Below are positions 63,887 to 64,000 of a stretch of DNA of 64,000 bases, piece after piece. Below the pieces are notes generated by a model. It was not told the origin of the DNA. It saw only the letters and a list, made by a program, of their open reading frames with translations, and did not search any database. The stretch comes from Parahaliea aestuarii (GTDB taxonomy: Bacteria > Pseudomonadota > Gammaproteobacteria > Pseudomonadales > Halieaceae), in assembly GCF_008064635.1 (NCBI RefSeq), contig NZ_VRYZ01000008.1:216892-280891 (forward strand). Reading direction: 5' to 3'. Made by a program: the position numbers and the translations under genes. Position 1 is the stretch's first letter. Each line of letters starts with the position of its first letter.

Positions 63887-64000
63887 GCCTGGCGATGACC
63901 TACTCTCACATGGGGAGACCCCACACTACCATCGGCGATGCATCGTTTCACTACTGAGTTCGGAATGGGGTCAGGTGGTTCCAATGCTCTATTGTCGCCA
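63887..64000 (-). rRNA. rrf: 5S ribosomal RNA (5' end beyond the window)
   Basis: Read on the minus strand it contains the bacterial 5S landmarks: TGGCGACAATAGAGC near the start, CCACCTGACCCCATTCCGAA, GAACTCAGTAGTGAAACG, CGATGGTAGTGTGGGG and TCTCCCCATGTGAGAGTAGG, ending in GCCAGGC. The first ~4-5 bases lie past the window. Transcription runs leftward, so 23S and 16S genes should lie to the right. Confidence 0.97.

Overview
The window is GC-rich and densely coded, and reads as chromosome of a gammaproteobacterium, probably a free-living aquatic relative of the Pseudomonas/Cellvibrionales-Halieaceae group. Reasons: an RsxABCDGE electron-transport operon, Hda, a Pseudomonas-type DNA polymerase III psi gene next to rimI, and several neighbourhoods that (from memory of Pseudomonas genomes) are conserved there: arsC-wrbA-DUF2069 beside yihY-tlpA; purM-purN-DUF3108 beside DUF2066-perM-hda; and metG beside apbC-dcd. 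I see no phage, insertion sequence, CRISPR array or tRNA. The only RNA gene is a 5S rRNA cut by the right edge, with the rest of its operon presumably to the right.

Layout. 1-3.9 kb: end of an RND efflux pump gene, a membrane-anchored AraC-type regulator, an exported SurE-like nucleotidase and a small lipoprotein. 4-10.8 kb: sppA, the arsC-wrbA-DUF2069 operon, yihY-tlpA, cysK and a GNAT acetyltransferase. 10.8-16.8 kb: a quinone oxidoreductase, then two ATP/ADP-translocase-like carriers whose ends overlap tail to tail (one has a cadherin-like tail), and an exported metallophosphoesterase fused to a FAM20/HipA-like kinase fold. 16.9-25 kb: a DEAD-box helicase, an intergenic block of palindromic repeats, an S9 peptidase, oligopeptidase A, a divergent QueD-like protein, an SDR and a YhhQ-type transporter. 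25-32.2 kb: amino-acid metabolism, with Leu/Phe dehydrogenase and indolepyruvate:ferredoxin oxidoreductase divergent from an Lrp regulator, a methionine-type aminotransferase and an omega-amidase.

32.2-48.4 kb: ompA, hda, perM, DUF2066, purM-purN-DUF3108, dcd-apbC, metG and rsxABCDGE. 48.4-52.3 kb: a small unknown protein, rimI, psi subunit, a glycosyltransferase and an atypical Nramp transporter. 52.5-62.8 kb: a calcium-loop/Ig-like lipoprotein, then a three-gene unit HD-GYP / porin / HD-GYP. 62.8-64 kb: msrBA, two terminators, a 5S remnant and the 5S gene.

The most unusual parts are: (i) the two HD-GYP sensor genes, whose last ~1.1 kb are almost identical in DNA while their sensor halves have diverged, pointing to recent gene conversion, with a porin gene between them; (ii) the secreted phosphatase-kinase fusion next to nucleotide-carrier-like genes; (iii) two inverted copies of a palindromic element whose stems differ but co-vary; (iv) a decayed second 5S unit between two terminators; and (v) Nramp- and QueD-family proteins lacking canonical active-site residues.
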